From contig NC_015145.1 in NCBI RefSeq assembly GCF_000189535.1, positions 1,178,001 through 1,242,000 on the forward strand: DNA of 64,000 nt. The letters are read 5' to 3'. Shown in pieces: positions 7,969 through 18,574 of the stretch. The notes below the pieces were generated by a model that saw nothing but the letters and a program-made list of their open reading frames with translations, was not told the DNA's origin and ran no database searches. The stretch is from Pseudarthrobacter phenanthrenivorans Sphe3. Lineage in GTDB: Bacteria; Actinomycetota; Actinomycetes; Actinomycetales; Micrococcaceae. Positions within the stretch are counted from its first letter, which is position 1, and each line of letters opens with the position of its first letter. The translations under genes and the position numbers were made by a program.

Positions 7969-8139
7969 TTAGTCCTGGTCGGCTGGAGGCGGCCCGGGTT
8001 CCGGAAGCCGGATTTCCCGGGGCCTGGCTTCCGCCATCCGCTGTTCGGTCCAGTACTCGAGGATCTCCTCGTGCGTCTGGTTCAGCTCGGCGCTGCTGAC
8101 GGAATCGCGGCCCGGAATGTCCTTAGGATGCTGAGGCAA
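7969..8139 (-). CDS. Small ORF with a protease-propeptide-like motif
   Basis: A 56-codon frame starting at a possible TTG (8139) that overlaps the last codons of the protease gene in another frame and ends at TAA just before the terminator. The peptide reads ...SSAELNQTHEEILEYWTEQR, then MAEARPREIRLPEPGPPP. Its EYWTxxRMxxAxP segment matches the propeptide of the neighbouring protease (VAEYWTADRMRSAIP). No signal peptide. It is either a genuine, coupled microprotein or the truncated start of a duplicated protease gene. No clear ribosome-binding site, so expression is unproven. Confidence 0.4.
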   Translation of the reverse strand: MPQHPKDIPGRDSVSSAELNQTHEEILEYWTEQRMAEARPREIRLPEPGPPPADQD

Positions 8140-9088
8140 CGTCGTAGGTCTGCTGGATGACGGATCCCCAGAACGGGCCGTACATCACAGCCGAGCGGTT
8201 GTAGCCGTAGCTGTTGACGGAGTTCTGGAGGCCTGAGGAATCGGTGCCGATGAACCAAGGGCCGCCGGAGGAACCACCGGTCATGTCACAGGGGATGCCC
8301 TGGGTTCCAAACTGCGGGTTATTGGGATCGTTCGTGGCCGTCCCCGTGCAGCTCTTGAGCGTCTCTCCATTGAAGGGGGAGGCGGCGGGGTACCCGAAGG
8401 ACTTGTAGGCCAGGCCCCGCGGCTGGTTGAAGGCTACGCCGGAACCGCCCACAACCTCGGTCAGTGTCCGGTTGCTGGCGTCGCGGTTCATCACGGCGAA
8501 GCCGGTGTCGTAGGCCATGTCGCCGCTGCCGCTCCACTGGGTGGGGGCGTGCAGGGACTTGGCCGTCCACTGGCCGTAGGGTGCGGAGCCGTTTTCATAA
8601 GCCGGGACAAAAATGAACTTGGTGGCGAAAGCCCCGGGACCCTCGTTCAGGCAATGCCCGGCCGTAGAGACGGTGCTTCCGTTGGTTGAGGACACGGCAT
8701 TGCCGGAGCAGACGTAGTTGGAGCCGCCCAGCGTGAAGAAGACCTTGCCGATGTGGCTGACGGGAACCTCACTCTGGGCAATGGTGGGCCTGCCCTTGGT
8801 AGCCTTGACCTGGCTGTTCTTGCCTTTTTCCACGATGGCGGAACTGGAACGGTTGCCGCGTTCCAGTGCCTTTCCGGCGAGGACGTCGCCCGGGATGGCA
8901 CTGCGCATCCTGTCGGCCGTCCAGTACTCGGCAACGCCGGCCGCATCCAGGACTGCGCTGGTGACGGAAGCGTTCTTATCCTTCTCTTCCGCCGGTGCTG
9001 CGGTGGCCCCGCCTGCAGTGGTGAGTGCCAGAACGGCAGCGGCCGAGAGGGTCAGAAGACCGGAAGCCAGAGACCTGGTGCGTGTCAT
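8123..9088 (-). CDS. Secreted trypsin-like (V8/glutamyl-endopeptidase-like) serine protease
   Basis: A 321-residue exported enzyme. The Sec signal peptide is about residues 1-32 (MTRTRSLASGLL...ATAAPA). A propeptide contains VAEYWTADRMRSAIP. The chymotrypsin-fold domain has His in STAGHC, Asp in DMAYDTGFAVM and Ser in GGSSGGPW, a complete triad. Cysteines around YVCSGN/AGHCL and SCTGT/IPCDMTG could form disulfides. The ATG at 9088 is chosen because it starts the signal peptide and has AGGAC upstream; an upstream in-frame ATG would add 71 unlikely residues. A good promoter lies 57-85 bp upstream. The substrate is unknown. Confidence 0.85.
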   Translation of the reverse strand: MTRTRSLASGLLTLSAAAVLALTTAGGATAAPAEEKDKNASVTSAVLDAAGVAEYWTADRMRSAIPGDVLAGKALERGNRSSSAIVEKGKNSQVKATKGRPTIAQSEVPVSHIGKVFFTLGGSNYVCSGNAVSSTNGSTVSTAGHCLNEGPGAFATKFIFVPAYENGSAPYGQWTAKSLHAPTQWSGSGDMAYDTGFAVMNRDASNRTLTEVVGGSGVAFNQPRGLAYKSFGYPAASPFNGETLKSCTGTATNDPNNPQFGTQGIPCDMTGGSSGGPWFIGTDSSGLQNSVNSYGYNRSAVMYGPFWGSVIQQTYDVASAS

Positions 9089-11638
<2,550 letters not shown>

Positions 11639-11647
11639 GGCCCGCGG

Positions 11648-11683
11648 CAAAGCGGCGTTCCGGATCCCCGGGACGCCGCTTTG
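11648..11683 (+). terminator. Terminator of icd
   Basis: A 16-bp stem (11648-11663 with 11668-11683, one wobble pair) with a 4-nt loop (ATCC), followed by TGGTTTCC. Begins 9 bp after the icd stop. Confidence 0.8.
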
Positions 11684-11724
11684 TGGTTTCCAGGGCAGGC
11701 AACAACTTGTGGCAGCAGGAATCG

Positions 11725-11752
11725 TTGCTAGGGTGCTAAGTACGCTTAGTAT
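11725..11752 (+). promoter_or_regulatory. katE promoter with internal palindrome
   Basis: -35 TTGCTA (11725-11730), 16-bp spacer, -10 TAGTAT (11747-11752). The spacer and -10 overlap a palindrome CTAAG-TACG-CTTAG (11736-11749), a candidate operator. The leader to the start codon is about 47 nt. Confidence 0.5.
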
Positions 11753-11805
11753 CTCGGTTTTGCGCCGAAGACTGCTGAGGTTGCCAATCCTGAGGAGAGA
11801 AAACC

Positions 11806-14028
11806 GTGCCAGAAGCGAGCAACATCCACGTTCCCGGCGTCCCCGCCAGCGAACCCGCCAGCCTGGAAGAACCCACCACACCGCGGGAACCCCTGCCGCC
11901 CAAGCAGGACCAGCAGGCACCTGAAGCCGTGTCGCCGACCGGAAGCCCCACCGGAGCACCTGCCACGGCCCGCGCCCAGTCCGGGCAGTACCTCACCACC
12001 GCGCAGGGGCTCCGCCTTGGCGATACGGACCACTCCCTGAAGGCCGGCTCCCGAGGCCCCATCCTGCTGCAGGACCACCACCTGCGGGAGAAGATCACCC
12101 ACTTCGACCACGAACGCATTCCCGAGCGCGTGGTGCACGCCCGCGGCGCCGGCGCCCACGGCGTGTTCCGTTCCTACGGAACCGCGGCCAACATCACCCG
12201 CGCAGGCTTCCTGGCCAAGGATGTGGAGACGCCCGTCTTCGTCCGATTCTCCACTGTGCTGGGTTCGCGAGGCTCCGCCGACACCGTCCGCGACACCCGC
12301 GGCTTCTCCACCAAGTTCTACACGGATGAGGGCACCTACGATCTGGTGGGCAACAACATCCCCGTCTTCTTCGTCCAGGACGGCATCAAGTTCCCGGACA
12401 TCGTCCACGCCGCCAAGCCGCATCCGGACCGGGAAATCCCGCAGGCCCAGAGCGCCCACGACACGTTCTGGGACTTCGTTTCCCTGCACACCGAGGCACA
12501 GGCGCACACCATGTGGAACATGTCGGACCGTGGGATTCCGCGCTCGTACCGGACCATGGAGGGGTTCGGCGTCCACACGTTCCGGTTCGTCAACGCTGAG
12601 GGCAGGACCACGCTGGTGAAGTTCCACTGGAAGCCCAAGCAGGGCGTACACTCCCTGGTCTGGGAGGAAGCCCAGATCATCAACGGCATGGATCCTGACT
12701 TCCACCGCCGGGACCTGGCCGACGCCATCGAAGCAGGCGCCTACCCGGAGTGGGAACTCGGTGTCCAGACCTTCCCGGACACCGAAGACCAGATGTTCGA
12801 AGGCATCGACCTGCTGGACCCTACCAAGTTCGTGCCGGAGGAACTGGCCCCGGTCCAGCCCATCGGCGTCATGACGCTGAACGCGAACCCCACCAACTTC
12901 TTCGCCGAAACCGAGCAGGTGGCTTTCCACCCCGGGCACCTGGTGCCGGGCATCGACGTCACCAACGATCCGCTGCTGCAGGTACGTCTTTTCTCCTACC
13001 TGGATACCCAGATCTCCCGGCTGGGTGGACCGAACTTCGCCCAAATCCCCATCAACCGTCCACAGGCTCCGGTGAACGACATGCTGCGCGATGGGATGCA
13101 CCAGCAGGCAGTCCACGGCGGGGTGGCCCCGTACCGGCCCAATTCGCTGGACGGCGGCTGCCCGTTCCTGGCCGGCCAGGATGTGGGAGCCTTCAATGAC
13201 GTCCCGGAGGAGCTGGCCGCCTCCATTAAGGAGCGGAAGAACCCGGCCTCCTTCGACGACCACTTCAGCCAGGCGGGTCTCTTTTTCCGGAGCCTGAGCC
13301 CGGTGGAACAGGACCACGTCATCCAGGCCTACACGTTCGAACTGGGCAAGTGCTACGAGAAGTCCATCCGTGAACGCCAGCTCGCGGCCCTCGCCAACAT
13401 AGATGCGGAACTGTGTGCCGCCGTCGCAAAGGGCCTGGGCCTTCCCGCGCCGAAGGCAACGGAGCAGGTACCGGACTCAGACCCCAGCCCGGCGATGTCC
13501 CAGGTGGGCAAGACCTGGCCGGTTGCCGGGCGCATAGTCGGCATCCTTGCCGATGAGCGAAGTGACCTTGCCGCCGTGAACGCGGCACGGAAGGCCCTCG
13601 ATGCACAGGGCGTCGTCCCGCTGCTTATCGCCCCCGCAGGCGGCTTCCTGGGACCGGAGAACGACGGCGGGATCCCCGTCCAGCGGACCTACCTCACCGC
13701 ACGTTCTACCGAGTTCGACGCGATCATTGTTGCGGGCGCAGCCGCCCCGGCTGACGACGCCGCACCCGGCCTCGACGCAAAGGCCGGCGCTCCCGGCGGT
13801 GCCTCCGACCCGCGGGCAGTGCTGCTGCTCACGGAAGCTTACCGGCACGCCAAGGCAATCGGCACCTGGGATTCCGGCGCCGAGGCACTAGCCGCAGCGG
13901 GCATTCCGCATGGCACTCCGGGCATTGTGTCAGCGGACGACGCCGAGTCGCTGGTATCCGAGCTGACCGCGCTGTTGGCCGCCCACAGGGTATGGGAGCG
14001 GTTCCCGGCAGTGTCGGCCCGGTCCTGA
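11806..14028 (+). CDS. katE: Large-subunit catalase (HPII type) with C-terminal flavodoxin-like domain
   Basis: Decomposes hydrogen peroxide. At 740 residues it is a clade 2 large catalase. After a Pro-rich N-terminal arm (about 60 residues), the haem core includes [20 protein letters not shown] (distal His in the catalase signature), [17 protein letters not shown], the [16 protein letters not shown] segment with distal Asn, and the proximal Tyr motif [14 protein letters not shown]. The last 190 residues ([20 protein letters not shown]...) are the DJ-1/GATase-like domain of HPII enzymes. Start is GTG at 11806 with GAGGAGAG upstream. A palindrome in the promoter suggests specific regulation. 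Confidence 0.92.
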   Translation: MPEASNIHVPGVPASEPASLEEPTTPREPLPPKQDQQAPEAVSPTGSPTGAPATARAQSGQYLTTAQGLRLGDTDHSLKAGSRGPILLQDHHLREKITHFDHERIPERVVHARGAGAHGVFRSYGTAANITRAGFLAKDVETPVFVRFSTVLGSRGSADTVRDTRGFSTKFYTDEGTYDLVGNNIPVFFVQDGIKFPDIVHAAKPHPDREIPQAQSAHDTFWDFVSLHTEAQAHTMWNMSDRGIPRSYRTMEGFGVHTFRFVNAEGRTTLVKFHWKPKQGVHSLVWEEAQIINGMDPDFHRRDLADAIEAGAYPEWELGVQTFPDTEDQMFEGIDLLDPTKFVPEELAPVQPIGVMTLNANPTNFFAETEQVAFHPGHLVPGIDVTNDPLLQVRLFSYLDTQISRLGGPNFAQIPINRPQAPVNDMLRDGMHQQAVHGGVAPYRPNSLDGGCPFLAGQDVGAFNDVPEELAASIKERKNPASFDDHFSQAGLFFRSLSPVEQDHVIQAYTFELGKCYEKSIRERQLAALANIDAELCAAVAKGLGLPAPKATEQVPDSDPSPAMSQVGKTWPVAGRIVGILADERSDLAAVNAARKALDAQGVVPLLIAPAGGFLGPENDGGIPVQRTYLTARSTEFDAIIVAGAAAPADDAAPGLDAKAGAPGGASDPRAVLLLTEAYRHAKAIGTWDSGAEALAAAGIPHGTPGIVSADDAESLVSELTALLAAHRVWERFPAVSARS

Positions 14029-14033
14029 GCGAA

Positions 14034-14077
14034 CCCGGCCGGCGATGCCATAGCTGGAAGGCGCATCGTCGGCCGGG
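14034..14077. terminator. Bidirectional terminator between katE and the lipoprotein gene
   Basis: Arms 14034-14048 and 14063-14077 pair over 15 bp with one mismatch, loop of 14 nt, between two convergent genes (katE ends 14028; lipoprotein ends 14090). Confidence 0.65.
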
Positions 14078-14089
14078 GCATGCGTGGCG

Positions 14090-14602
14090 TCAGTCGTTGC
14101 CTTTGCCCTTGCCCTCGTTGTCCTTCTTGTCAGCCTCGGGAGCGGGTGCCGGTGCCGGTGCCGGCACCGGCACCGGTGCCGGCGCGGGAGTCTGGACGGC
14201 GGGCGGGGGAGTTTCGGCGGCGGCCTGTTCCTGTGCGATGCGCGCCTCTTCTGCTGCCTTGTCCGCCGCGGCCTTCTCGGCTGCCGCAACCGCTTCGTTG
14301 AGGTCAGCGCGCACTGCAGTGACCACGGTGTTGATGCTCCGGCGCCGGTCTTCCGAGATCTTGCCCTCCGCCTGGGCCGCATCAAGTTCCGCTTCCAGGC
14401 CTTCCAAGGCCTTCAGTGCGGCGGCGGGGTCGTTCTGCGACGAAGCCTGGGTCACCTCCAGCACGCGTGCCTGGAGCTGCCGCGCGGCGTCACGCTGCAG
14501 GCCGGTCTCGTTGGCGCCGCAACCACCCAGGAGTCCGGCAGCCAGCAGGGCAGCGGAAATCCCCAACAGGATGCGCCGCGGCTTTACCAGTGCGGGGCTC
14601 AC
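14090..14602 (-). CDS. Lipoprotein with Pro/Ala-rich tail, translationally coupled to a kinase
   Basis: A 170-residue protein. Its GTG start (14602) overlaps the stop of the kinase gene as GTGA. Signal peptide with lipobox LLGGC at about residues 20-24, then an alpha-helical region with many Ala/Glu (about 30-125), then alternating Pro-Ala/Pro-Val (about 128-155) and a Lys/Asp-rich end. The repeat-like Pro-Ala coding stretch is a GC-rich microsatellite (about 14140-14185) prone to slippage. The coupling suggests a role beside the kinase, perhaps as an extracytoplasmic partner or substrate; this is an inference. Confidence 0.7.
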   Translation of the reverse strand: MSPALVKPRRILLGISAALLAAGLLGGCGANETGLQRDAARQLQARVLEVTQASSQNDPAAALKALEGLEAELDAAQAEGKISEDRRRSINTVVTAVRADLNEAVAAAEKAAADKAAEEARIAQEQAAAETPPPAVQTPAPAPVPVPAPAPAPAPEADKKDNEGKGKGND

Positions 14603-15825
14603 GGTTGAACGCTCTTCTGAAGTTCCTCCAGGTGCTCGCCCAGGACGCCCGTCACCGTTGGATAAGGCACGACGTCGGGCGTCGACTGGGCGGACAAGGT
14701 CAGGAACACCGCCGCTACAGCAGCAAGAACCACTACAAGGCCGAGGATCGCCGCCAGCCAAAACCGCTTGGTGCGTGGCTTCAGGTCCTTCGCGCGCTCC
14801 TGGGCCAGGGCCACCGTCGTACTGTCCGGGACCTGCCCTTGCACCGGGGGCGCGCCGGGCCCTGCAGCTTCCCGAATTTCGTCTACCGATTCTTCGGCCG
14901 TGATGGACGGGGGGTGGAACGGCATGGCCGGCAGCACCCGGGTGGTTTCGGGGACGACTTCCCCGGGCGTGGAGGCAGGCGACACCAGGGCCTGCCGCAG
15001 CGCCGTCTCGATGTCGGCGGCCGTGGGCCGTTCAAGCGGTTCGATGGCGGTCATGGAACGGATGAGGTCGGCCCATTCGGAGGGCAGGTCCTCGGGGATC
15101 TCCGGCGCGCGGTGCAGGCGTGCCACTGCGGACTCAACGGCGCCGCCCGGATATTCCACCGTTCCCTTGATGCATTCGAGCAACACCAGGCCAAAGGAGT
15201 AGATGTCCGAGGCGGGGGAGAGCGGTTTGCCCAGGGCCTGCTCCGGGCTGAGGTAGGCGGCAGTTCCCACCATGGTTCCGGTGGCTGTCAACCGGGTGGA
15301 ATCTGCGATCCGGGCAATGCCGAAGTCCGTCAATTTGGGGCGCAGGGGCTCGCCGGGACGGATCTGGACCAGCAGGATGTTGGCCGGCTTTATGTCGCGG
15401 TGGATGATTCCCAGACCGTGCACGTAGGCGAGGGCATCGGCTACGCCAGCCCCGATCACCGACAGTTCTTCCAGGGGGACCCGGCTGTGCCTGATCCGGG
15501 TGCGGAGGTCCTGGCCCTCAACGAGTTCCATGGTGAGGAACGGCCTGGGCTCGTCAGGAATGCGGGTGTCGATCCCGGCGTCGAAAAGGGTCACCAGACC
15601 GGGGTGGTTCAGTGTGGCGAGAAGCTGGATTTCCGCTTCCTGGCGCTTGAGCTCGTCGGCGTCCGGCGCCTGGGGCGCGAAGAGCTTAAGGGCAACATCG
15701 CGGCCCAGTTTCTCGTCCCGGGCACAGTAAACCGATGACATCCCGCCGCGGCCAATGACTTCACCCAACCGATAACGTCCGCCGACCACTTCATTCTTGA
15801 TGGAGCTAGGCGATTCCGCCACCAT
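14599..15825 (-). CDS. Transmembrane Ser/Thr protein kinase, PknB/Hanks type
   Basis: A 408-residue kinase. N-terminal kinase domain (about residues 17-275): glycine loop IGRGGMSSVY, catalytic Lys in VALKLF, HRDIKPANILL catalytic loop, DFGIAR, activation loop with GTAAYLSPEQALG, and DIYSFGLVLLECI. A juxtamembrane stretch leads to a single membrane segment (FWLAAILGLVVVLAAVAAVFLTL, about 345-367) and a short external tail with no PASTA repeats visible. The ATG at 15825 has GGGAGGAAC upstream. The lipoprotein gene overlaps its stop, so the two are one transcript. Confidence 0.9.
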   Translation of the reverse strand: MVAESPSSIKNEVVGGRYRLGEVIGRGGMSSVYCARDEKLGRDVALKLFAPQAPDADELKRQEAEIQLLATLNHPGLVTLFDAGIDTRIPDEPRPFLTMELVEGQDLRTRIRHSRVPLEELSVIGAGVADALAYVHGLGIIHRDIKPANILLVQIRPGEPLRPKLTDFGIARIADSTRLTATGTMVGTAAYLSPEQALGKPLSPASDIYSFGLVLLECIKGTVEYPGGAVESAVARLHRAPEIPEDLPSEWADLIRSMTAIEPLERPTAADIETALRQALVSPASTPGEVVPETTRVLPAMPFHPPSITAEESVDEIREAAGPGAPPVQGQVPDSTTVALAQERAKDLKPRTKRFWLAAILGLVVVLAAVAAVFLTLSAQSTPDVVPYPTVTGVLGEHLEELQKSVQP

Positions 15826-15929
15826 GACCGTTCCTCCCGGTGCGCTGCGGCACTGTCGTATCTCAAATTATACGGGGGGTGGAGTAAAGCTGTGGTCTAC
15901 CGGCGGCCAAGGTTGTGCGACACGCCGAG

Positions 15930-15970
15930 GGCCCGGCGGCGAGACCAATCAACTTTTCCGCCGCCGGACC
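15930..15970. terminator. GC-rich hairpin between LAKTG protein and kinase genes
   Basis: 12-bp stem (15930-15941 with 15959-15970, one wobble) and a 17-nt loop, without a T-tract. On the minus strand it follows the repetitive protein gene and precedes the kinase gene, so it may separate the two transcripts. The rest of 15826-16115 is relatively AT-rich around 15985-16030; I see no gene there. Confidence 0.45.
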
Positions 15971-16115
15971 ATCGGCTACAAGGACATGTGTGCTGATGAC
16001 ATGTTTTTGTTTGGTGATGATATTCCGGGTCTTTTTCCTGGGTCCTCCCTTCTCCTCAGCCTGCTTGCTGCTGCCGCTTCAGGCGCATGGTGCAGGCGCT
16101 GTCAGTGCTGGTCTT

Positions 16116-17366
16116 TCAGGAGACCTTCCGCTTCCTGAGCATCAGGAGGCCCGCCACCAGGAGCAACAGTGCGAGCGGGACCAGTGAGGCATCCATCCCG
16201 GTTTTGGCCAGGCCTGAGGTCCCCTGGGCTGAGGTGCCCTGGGCAATCACGCCGGCGTTGGTGCCGGAAGTGATCGTGCCGGCGGTTGAGGTATCGACGG
16301 CGATGGCGCCGCCCACCGCGGTGGAGCCAGCTGCAGGTGCTGCAGAGAATCCGCCGGTGGCCGTGGTGCTGCCAGCGGTGCCAGCGTCGGCTGTACCGGC
16401 GCCGTCCGTACCCGTGCCATCACCGCCTGCGTTCCCGCCGTCAGCACCGGGGCTGCTGGTTCCCGGATCGACGGTGCCGGCTCCGCCCGTACCGCCATCA
16501 CCGGTATCGGTGCCGGGCTCTTCACTCCCGGTCCCTGGGCTCTCCGTGCCAGTGCCTGAGGTCCCCAGGCCCAGGCCGACGTCGATTCCCACACCGGCTT
16601 CCAGCCCGCTGGTGCCGCCCGTTCCCAGGTCTGCAACGGCGCCAACCGTTGCATCCAGCCCGCCGGTGGTTCCGTCCGTGCCGGTGCTGTCCCCGAGGTT
16701 GATGCCGACGGCGGCGTCCACGAGGGCATCCAGCCCGCCATCAGTGCTGGTGCCGGTTGTGCCGAGGCCGAGGTCGACGGCGGCCGCTGCGGCGAGGTCG
16801 GCTGTGGTGCCGTCCGCAACGGTGCCCGTTCCGAGGGCGAGTGCTGCGTCTGCCGCGATGGCGGCGTCGGCGGTGGTTGTGCCCGCGTCGGTGCCGGTTG
16901 TGCCGAGGCCGAGGTCGACGGCGGCTGCTGCGGCGAGGTCGGCTGTGGTGCCGTCCGCTGCGGTGCCCGTTCCGAGGGCGAGTGCTGCGTCTGCGGCGAT
17001 GACGGCGTCGGCGGTGGTGGTGCCCGCGTCGGTGGTGCCGGTTGTGCCCAGGCCGAGGTCGACGGCGGCTGCTGCGGCGAGGTCGGCTGTGGTGCCGTCC
17101 GCCGTGGTGCCGTCCGCGACGGTGCCCGTTCCGCCGTCGAGCGTTGCATCCACTGCGGCGGCAACGTCAGTTGAGGCAGCCGGCGTTGGGCCACCCAGCA
17201 GGCCCAACGACGTCGACTCAACGGACGCCGCCGCCGAGATCAGGGCGGATCCGGAAAGGTCCGAACCGCTGGTGGTGTCCGCGGCGCTGGCCGCGGTGCA
17301 GCTGAGGGCCAACAGCCCGCCTGCAAAGAGGGTGCCAAGCAGCCCCCTGCGAAGAGTTGAACTCAT
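16116..17366 (-). CDS. Repetitive exported surface protein with LAKTG sorting signal
   Basis: A 416-residue, Ala/Gly/Thr/Asp-rich protein. Signal peptide is residues about 1-28 (MSSTLRRGLLGTLFAGGLLA...). The middle holds near-identical repeats of 47-48 residues built on ALALGTGTVADGTTADLAAA and VDLGLGTTGT. A Gly/Thr/Pro-rich spacer follows, and the C-terminus has LAKTG, then a hydrophobic helix and RKRKVS: a class-E-type (LAxTG) sortase signal. The ATG has AGGAG upstream. Almost no aromatic residues or cysteines. Probably a cell-wall-anchored, low-complexity spacer or adhesin; function unknown. No sortase gene is in the window. Confidence 0.75.
   Translation of the reverse strand: MSSTLRRGLLGTLFAGGLLALSCTAASAADTTSGSDLSGSALISAAASVESTSLGLLGGPTPAASTDVAAAVDATLDGGTGTVADGTTADGTTADLAAAAAVDLGLGTTGTTDAGTTTADAVIAADAALALGTGTAADGTTADLAAAAAVDLGLGTTGTDAGTTTADAAIAADAALALGTGTVADGTTADLAAAAAVDLGLGTTGTSTDGGLDALVDAAVGINLGDSTGTDGTTGGLDATVGAVADLGTGGTSGLEAGVGIDVGLGLGTSGTGTESPGTGSEEPGTDTGDGGTGGAGTVDPGTSSPGADGGNAGGDGTGTDGAGTADAGTAGSTTATGGFSAAPAAGSTAVGGAIAVDTSTAGTITSGTNAGVIAQGTSAQGTSGLAKTGMDASLVPLALLLLVAGLLMLRKRKVS
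16750..17180. repeat. Tandem 141-144-bp coding repeats
   Basis: About three copies in tandem starting near 16750, 16891 and 17035 (period 141 then 144 bp, that is 47 and 48 codons), almost identical at DNA level apart from small in-frame indels. The last copy is partial. Such tracts can expand or contract by recombination while keeping frame. Confidence 0.8.
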
Positions 17367-17450
17367 GGTGGTGTCTCCTGAAGAAGTTGAGTAGGGCGCC
17401 GGTCAGCACCCTTGGGGTCACGTTCTGCCCGATGGGCAGGAAGGACTCAA

Positions 17451-18392
17451 CTAGTCAGGAGAAGAACCGGGGTCGAATGACACCGGAGCAGGAGCGTGCG
17501 CAGAACGTTCACCGACGCTCAGGGCGCCAGTCATTGGAAGATCAAAGCCGAAGGGGTTCAACCAGGCCGCCGAGCCGGAGGAAGATGCTGAGCCGCTGCC
17601 TCCCGCACCTGAGCCCGTGGCCGGGGGAGCCTGGGCAGGGATCGGCGAAGGGCTGCGCGTGCCGGGTTCGCTGCGGGTGGCCAGAGGCATGGAAACGGTC
17701 GCGTCCGAAGCAACCGGACTTGGCGCGGGACGACGCGAAACAGACTCGGATGGTGCGTCTGCCTGGGCGTCGGCCTCAACCTCCGCAATACTTCCGGTTT
17801 CCGCCACGGGAAGTGCGCTGGCACGCACCCCGTCCACGGGACTGTTTGCGGCGCTGGCAGATCCTTCCCCAAGCAATGCGGCGGCAGGGGATTCCGGAAG
17901 CGGCACCGGGAGGGCTGGCGCGCCAGCCACAAGGCCGGCAACCGGCTCCAACACCCGGTTAAGCACGGGTAATGCCTCGGCCACCGGCGGCACCACGGTT
18001 TCCACGACTTCCGCAGCTGCAGCGTCCACAACACCGGCGACAGGAACCGAAATGGCCGAAACGGTATCCGCAGGAACCACCTGGGTTACCAGGGGGACGG
18101 CCGTCACGATGGAATCTGCAGTGGCGGACACCTCACCCACGATGGGCTGCAGCAGGCCGGGAGATTGTGCGGGTGCGGCCGCTTCCGCGATTGCAGGAGC
18201 GGCGGACTCGGACACGGGCAGCTTTTCCGTCACCGACGAAACTGAGGTGGTGACGCCCCCCAACAGGGAAGCTGTATCCGGAAGGGCATCGGCGGAAGCG
18301 GCGGTAGAAGAGAGCGTCAGCCACGTAATGGTGGCTGCCCCGGCGAGGAACACAGGGCGGAGTGCACGCCACGGCGAGCGACCTCCAGCCAT
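17451..18392 (-). CDS. Exported Ala/Pro/Val-rich protein with a stray LPMTG
   Basis: A 313-residue protein with a long signal peptide (about 1-37, ending SSTAASA), followed by a low-complexity region rich in Val, Ala, Pro and Ser. Near the end is LPMTG (24 residues before the stop), but no hydrophobic helix or basic tail follows, so it is not a complete sortase signal. Start ATG 18392 is favoured by GGGGGTGG upstream; GTG 18401 is an alternative. It lies 84 bp upstream of the LAKTG protein gene on the same strand and may be co-transcribed. I do not recognise a domain. Confidence 0.6.
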   Translation of the reverse strand: MAGGRSPWRALRPVFLAGAATITWLTLSSTAASADALPDTASLLGGVTTSVSSVTEKLPVSESAAPAIAEAAAPAQSPGLLQPIVGEVSATADSIVTAVPLVTQVVPADTVSAISVPVAGVVDAAAAEVVETVVPPVAEALPVLNRVLEPVAGLVAGAPALPVPLPESPAAALLGEGSASAANSPVDGVRASALPVAETGSIAEVEADAQADAPSESVSRRPAPSPVASDATVSMPLATRSEPGTRSPSPIPAQAPPATGSGAGGSGSASSSGSAAWLNPFGFDLPMTGALSVGERSAHAPAPVSFDPGSSPD

Positions 18393-18434
18393 GCGTACCA
18401 CCCCCAGTACTGATGCATTCGACGATTGGCTACA

Positions 18435-18464
18435 GCCTAAGACCGGATGTTGCAGGAAGTCCAG
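18435..18464 (-). promoter_or_regulatory. Promoter of the exported-protein pair
   Basis: -35 TGGACT (18464-18459), 18-bp spacer, -10 TAGGCT (18440-18435), giving a leader of roughly 35-40 nt to the ATG at 18392. Confidence 0.45.
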
Positions 18465-18542
18465 AGCTTGCGAAAACTACTCGACAGAAGTGAAAACATC
18501 GGTGGTACGCATGACAGATGAGACACGACTGGTAAAGCCATT

Positions 18543-18574
18543 GACAGGCAACTGGGCTGCGGTCAGTGCCTGTC
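18543..18574 (-). terminator. Hairpin overlapping the oxidoreductase stop codon
   Basis: GACAGGCAACTG pairs with CAGTGCCTGTC (one bulged base); the right arm covers the last codons of the minus-strand oxidoreductase gene, whose stop is at 18565-18563. Possible terminator. Confidence 0.4.

Noticed and set aside
14140..14185. GGTGCC/GGCACC alternating tract as a possible recombination site
   Set aside because: It simply encodes the Pro-Ala/Pro-Val tail of the lipoprotein; noted as slippage-prone but not a site of its own.
16750..17180. Possible CRISPR array from the regular repeats
   Set aside because: The period is 141-144 bp, repeats are contiguous with no unique spacers, and they stay in one reading frame.
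16087..17394. 435-codon plus-strand frame opposite the repetitive surface protein
   Set aside because: It reads the complement of the Ala/Gly/Thr repeats as Pro/Val/Ser runs. The minus-strand frame has a ribosome-binding site, signal peptide and LAKTG anchor, so it is the real gene.
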